From: an uncultured Bacteroidia bacterium
GTDB lineage: Bacteria > Bacteroidota > Bacteroidia > Bacteroidales > Prolixibacteraceae
NCBI GenBank assembly: GCA_903918045.1
Contig: CAIXCY010000240.1
Location: forward strand, 1 to 64,000
Reading direction: 5' to 3'
DNA length: 64,000 nt
Positions 60,967 to 64,000 of this stretch are shown piece after piece. The notes under the pieces are model-generated. The model saw nothing but the letters and a program-made list of their open reading frames with translations, was not told the origin of the DNA and did no database searches. How positions within the stretch are numbered: position 1 is the first letter of the stretch; each line of letters starts with the position of its first letter. The position numbers and the translations under genes were made by a program.

Positions 60967-61509
60967 TCAAATTACCCTGGAAAAAAAGGAGAAATGAACA
61001 CTTCCGTATTTCCTCAGTTCCCGGAATAAAGGATGTGATGAAAAATCGTTGGTCTTCCCATGCTCCAGAATCAATAGCCCCTGATTATGAAGAAGATTGC
61101 TGTTAAGAATCCGGTCAGGAATTTCAGCAAGCTGTGCCAGTTCATAGGGAGGATCTGCAAAAATAAGATCATACATACCCGGTGAGCGATCAATGAATTT
61201 AAAAGCATCCAGATTGAGCGACTTCATTTCCCGCTTAATATCGAGTTTTTCAATCACTGAGCAGATAAACTGATAGTGGAACCGGTCAAGCTCAACACAG
61301 GTAACATCAGGACAACCACGTGAGACAAATTCAAACGAGATACTGCCAGTTCCGCTAAAAAGATCAAGAACCTTCTTGTTCCCAAACTCATACCTGTTCT
61401 CAAGGATATTAAAAAGGTTCTCCCGTGCAAAGTCAGTGGTAGGTCTGGCTTTAAAATTTTTTGCAGGTCTGAAAATCCGGCTCTTAAAAGCCCCTCCGAT
61501 TATTCGCAT
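60967..61509 (-). CDS. rsmD: 16S rRNA (guanine(966)-N(2))-methyltransferase
   Basis: 180 aa; MRIIGGAFKSRIFRPAKNFKARPTTDFARENLFNILENR, LDLFSGTGSISFEFVSRG, LIFADPPYEL. Confidence 0.95.
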   Translation of the reverse strand: MRIIGGAFKSRIFRPAKNFKARPTTDFARENLFNILENRYEFGNKKVLDLFSGTGSISFEFVSRGCPDVTCVELDRFHYQFICSVIEKLDIKREMKSLNLDAFKFIDRSPGMYDLIFADPPYELAQLAEIPDRILNSNLLHNQGLLILEHGKTNDFSSHPLFRELRKYGSVHFSFFSRVI

Positions 61510-62351
61510 TTATAAACGCTTAAGAGTGATGTGTAATAATGCTCCGGGAGCTGACTAAATGTATAGCTGTATTGAAAGGTGGAGTCAAGCCTGGCAAAGG
61601 AGGTAAGCTTCACATATTTTTTGAATAAATGGTATACCGGCGATACCTGTGGAATCTGCCCATGAAGAATTAACTCTGTTTGCTCCTGCGAAAGCTTAAG
61701 TTGATTAAAATTAAAAAGCACATGATAGAGAATATCCCGTTCAGTTTTAAAATGGAATACATTGCTATATATTAATTTTGAACCATTTACCACAACCATT
61801 TCAAAGCTGTCACGGAAAAAATTCAGATGAACCTGAACCCTTTGAGCAAAAGCAAAATTCCGTTTAAGGACACCCTCCACCAGGGGGAAAAGGGTATGCT
61901 TGATTTCACATTTTGGAAACTTCACCGACAAAAATTCATTCAGGTTTTGAGGAATATCAAAGATGCAGACACACCCTGCCTTTGGAAAAACATTTTTTAA
62001 AACACTAAATCCGCGCTCCTGAACGTTATTAAACCACAAATATTTGTCCAGCGACCCCCGCTGGTAAAATGCCTGAGGTACAAGGGTGAACTTCCGGGTT
62101 GAATAAAGTATTTCTACGCTTTTAAAACCGGATGAAAGTACTTCTTCAGAATCGATCACCTCACTCACATGTTTTAACAACAAGCGCGGCCGTTTTAAAA
62201 AGAAATGGTGCCCATTCAATACGACATATTTTCCTTTGGAAATATCCAGTATTGTGAAATAGAGTCCATCCAGACTAATCTGAATGGACAAATGGTATGT
62301 ATTTGTTTGTGTGTTATCGAAAGTTTTGTCAATAAAACAGATATCACGCAT
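61500..62351 (-). CDS. DUF3822 family protein
   Basis: 283 aa, overlapping rsmD start; Bacteroidetes-typical neighbour of rsmD. Confidence 0.8.
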   Translation of the reverse strand: MRDICFIDKTFDNTQTNTYHLSIQISLDGLYFTILDISKGKYVVLNGHHFFLKRPRLLLKHVSEVIDSEEVLSSGFKSVEILYSTRKFTLVPQAFYQRGSLDKYLWFNNVQERGFSVLKNVFPKAGCVCIFDIPQNLNEFLSVKFPKCEIKHTLFPLVEGVLKRNFAFAQRVQVHLNFFRDSFEMVVVNGSKLIYSNVFHFKTERDILYHVLFNFNQLKLSQEQTELILHGQIPQVSPVYHLFKKYVKLTSFARLDSTFQYSYTFSQLPEHYYTSLLSVYKCE

Positions 62352-62438
62352 TTTTATTTGGAATGAATTTGTTCGTGTGGCTACAAATTTAAAAAAAATG
62401 ACAAACCTTTGCTAACGAATCAGGTGAAAAGCGCAGCT

Positions 62439-63866
62439 ATGTTAAAAAGTTACATTTCAAAACAGATTATTGAAGAGATTAAATTTGCCCCAACCGACTG
62501 CCAGACAGAAATGGCCGATAAGGTAGCGGAGTTTATCACCCTGGACCACAATCATCTGGTATTTCTGCTCAAAGGGTATGCAGGTACAGGAAAAACTACG
62601 GCCTTAAGCGCGTTGGTGAGGGTTTTGGATCATTTAAAGATGAAGGCTGTCCTGCTTGCCCCTACCGGTCGGGCTTCAAAGGTGCTTTCCCGATATTCAG
62701 GAAAACAGGCAACCACAATACACAAAAAGATCTACCGCCAGCAATCTGCAAATGGATACGGCAAATTTTCACTCGACAGAAACCTCCATAAGAATACAAT
62801 CTTCATTATTGATGAGGCCTCCATGATTTCTAATCACCCTCAAGATAACATAATTTTCGGTTCAGGGTATTTACTCTCGGATGTGATTGAATATGTAATG
62901 TCGGGAGAGAATTGCCGGCTTATTTTAACAGGAGATACTGCTCAGCTCCCCCCGGTAGGATTCAGTGTAAGTCCTGCCCTCGAAGAAGAGGAACTAAAAT
63001 ATTTCGACCTCGAGGTGATCAAATGTGAGCTCACCGAAGTTGTAAGGCAAGCCTCCAAATCTGGCATTCTGGAAAATGCGACTATGATTCGAAATCTGCT
63101 CACCAATGAACATTTTGAGGGCTACTGGAAAATAAAAACAGAGGGATACAAAGATATTTTACGTATCGGAGGTGCCGACCTGATTGAGGATATATCAAGC
63201 TGTTACCACAAATTTGGGATTGATGAGACCATTGTAGTAACCCGTTCCAATAAACGGGCCAATAAATTCAACGAAGGGATCAGGCGGGCTGTATTATACC
63301 GCGAGGAACAGATTTCGACAGGAGACCTTGTGATGAGTGTAAAGAATAATTATTACTGGGCCAAACAATCGGAAGAACTCGGCTTTATAGCCAATGGGGA
63401 TATCGCAGAAGTGGTTAAGATCAGGAAGTTTGAGGAGAAATATGGTTTTCATTTTGTGAATGTTACGTTGAAGTTTATTGATTTTAAGGATGTCGAGATC
63501 GACTGTAAAATCATTCTGGACACATTAACCATCGAGGCTCCATCACTTACCCAAACAGACCAGAAAAGGCTGTTTGACGAAATCGCCCAGGATTATCCCG
63601 AAATCCGCAACAAGCGGACTTTATGGGAGAAGATGCGCGAAAATGAGTATTTCAACGCCTTACAGGTAAAGTTCTCCTATGCCCTGACCTGTCATAAATC
63701 GCAGGGCGGTCAATGGAAGGCGGTCTTTCTGGATCATGGATATCTCACAGAGGATATGATCGACAGGGAGTATTTGCGATGGATCTATACTGCATTTACC
63801 CGACCTACCGAACAACTTTATCTTGTAAACTTCAACAAGGAGTTTTTTGAGAAGGAGAGAGAATAG
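62439..63866 (+). CDS. ATP-dependent helicase, RecD/Dda-like (AAA/UvrD_C_2)
   Basis: LLKGYAGTGKTTALSALVRVL (Walker A), FIIDEASMI, LILTGDTAQLPPVG, FSYALTCHKSQGGQWKAVFLDHG; start set at Met 62439. Confidence 0.93.
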   Translation: MLKSYISKQIIEEIKFAPTDCQTEMADKVAEFITLDHNHLVFLLKGYAGTGKTTALSALVRVLDHLKMKAVLLAPTGRASKVLSRYSGKQATTIHKKIYRQQSANGYGKFSLDRNLHKNTIFIIDEASMISNHPQDNIIFGSGYLLSDVIEYVMSGENCRLILTGDTAQLPPVGFSVSPALEEEELKYFDLEVIKCELTEVVRQASKSGILENATMIRNLLTNEHFEGYWKIKTEGYKDILRIGGADLIEDISSCYHKFGIDETIVVTRSNKRANKFNEGIRRAVLYREEQISTGDLVMSVKNNYYWAKQSEELGFIANGDIAEVVKIRKFEEKYGFHFVNVTLKFIDFKDVEIDCKIILDTLTIEAPSLTQTDQKRLFDEIAQDYPEIRNKRTLWEKMRENEYFNALQVKFSYALTCHKSQGGQWKAVFLDHGYLTEDMIDREYLRWIYTAFTRPTEQLYLVNFNKEFFEKERE

Positions 63867-63892
63867 AAATAAGTGGAAATCGATATGCTGAT

Positions 63893-64000
63893 TCAAAGAT
63901 CGAATCTAGACCCGTCATTGGCCGCGAACGTATTCGGAAAAATAGCCCGTGCTTCATCGACAAGAGGTTTTTCATTTTTATACCGGCTCGAAAAATGACC
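63893..64000 (-). CDS. C-terminal end of an unidentified CDS (continues beyond window)
   Basis: Open minus-strand frame GHFSSRYKNEKPLVDEARAIFPNTFAANDGSRFDL* running to the window edge. Confidence 0.35.
   Translation of the reverse strand, partial: GHFSSRYKNEKPLVDEARAIFPNTFAANDGSRFDL

Overview
This 64 kb window is Bacteroidetes-type chromosome. The evidence is TAnnTTTG/TTTG promoters, many Bacteroidetes-typical families (DUF3822, DUF6660, CzcA-OMF fusion) and AT-rich intergenic regions. It is mostly housekeeping and metabolic. I saw no prophage, transposase, CRISPR array or recognisable defence island. Main blocks: (1) a minus-strand ilvD-ilvB-ilvN-leuA operon preceded by a leader peptide (MKNIFTHSLLLVVILILVDIGRGR) and terminator/antiterminator elements, i.e. 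a classical branched-chain amino-acid attenuator; (2) a DUF6660 / CzcA-TolC fusion / CzcB heavy-metal efflux locus; (3) a queuosine operon (transporter-queC-queF) with a compact preQ1-I-like pseudoknot just upstream of the first start codon; (4) a class II aldolase / SBF transporter / DUF1080-PHP carbohydrate region; (5) a Kdo8N lipid A/LPS cassette kdnA-kdnB-kdsA whose fourth gene fuses a TalC/FSA-like aldolase to KdsD-type CBS domains, the best candidate for an undescribed enzyme step; (6) cysE-cysK, pnuC-nadR-like kinase, CtpA protease, tandem tRNA-Asp, rsmD-DUF3822 and a RecD/Dda-like helicase. All calls come from reading the sequence; no database search was run.
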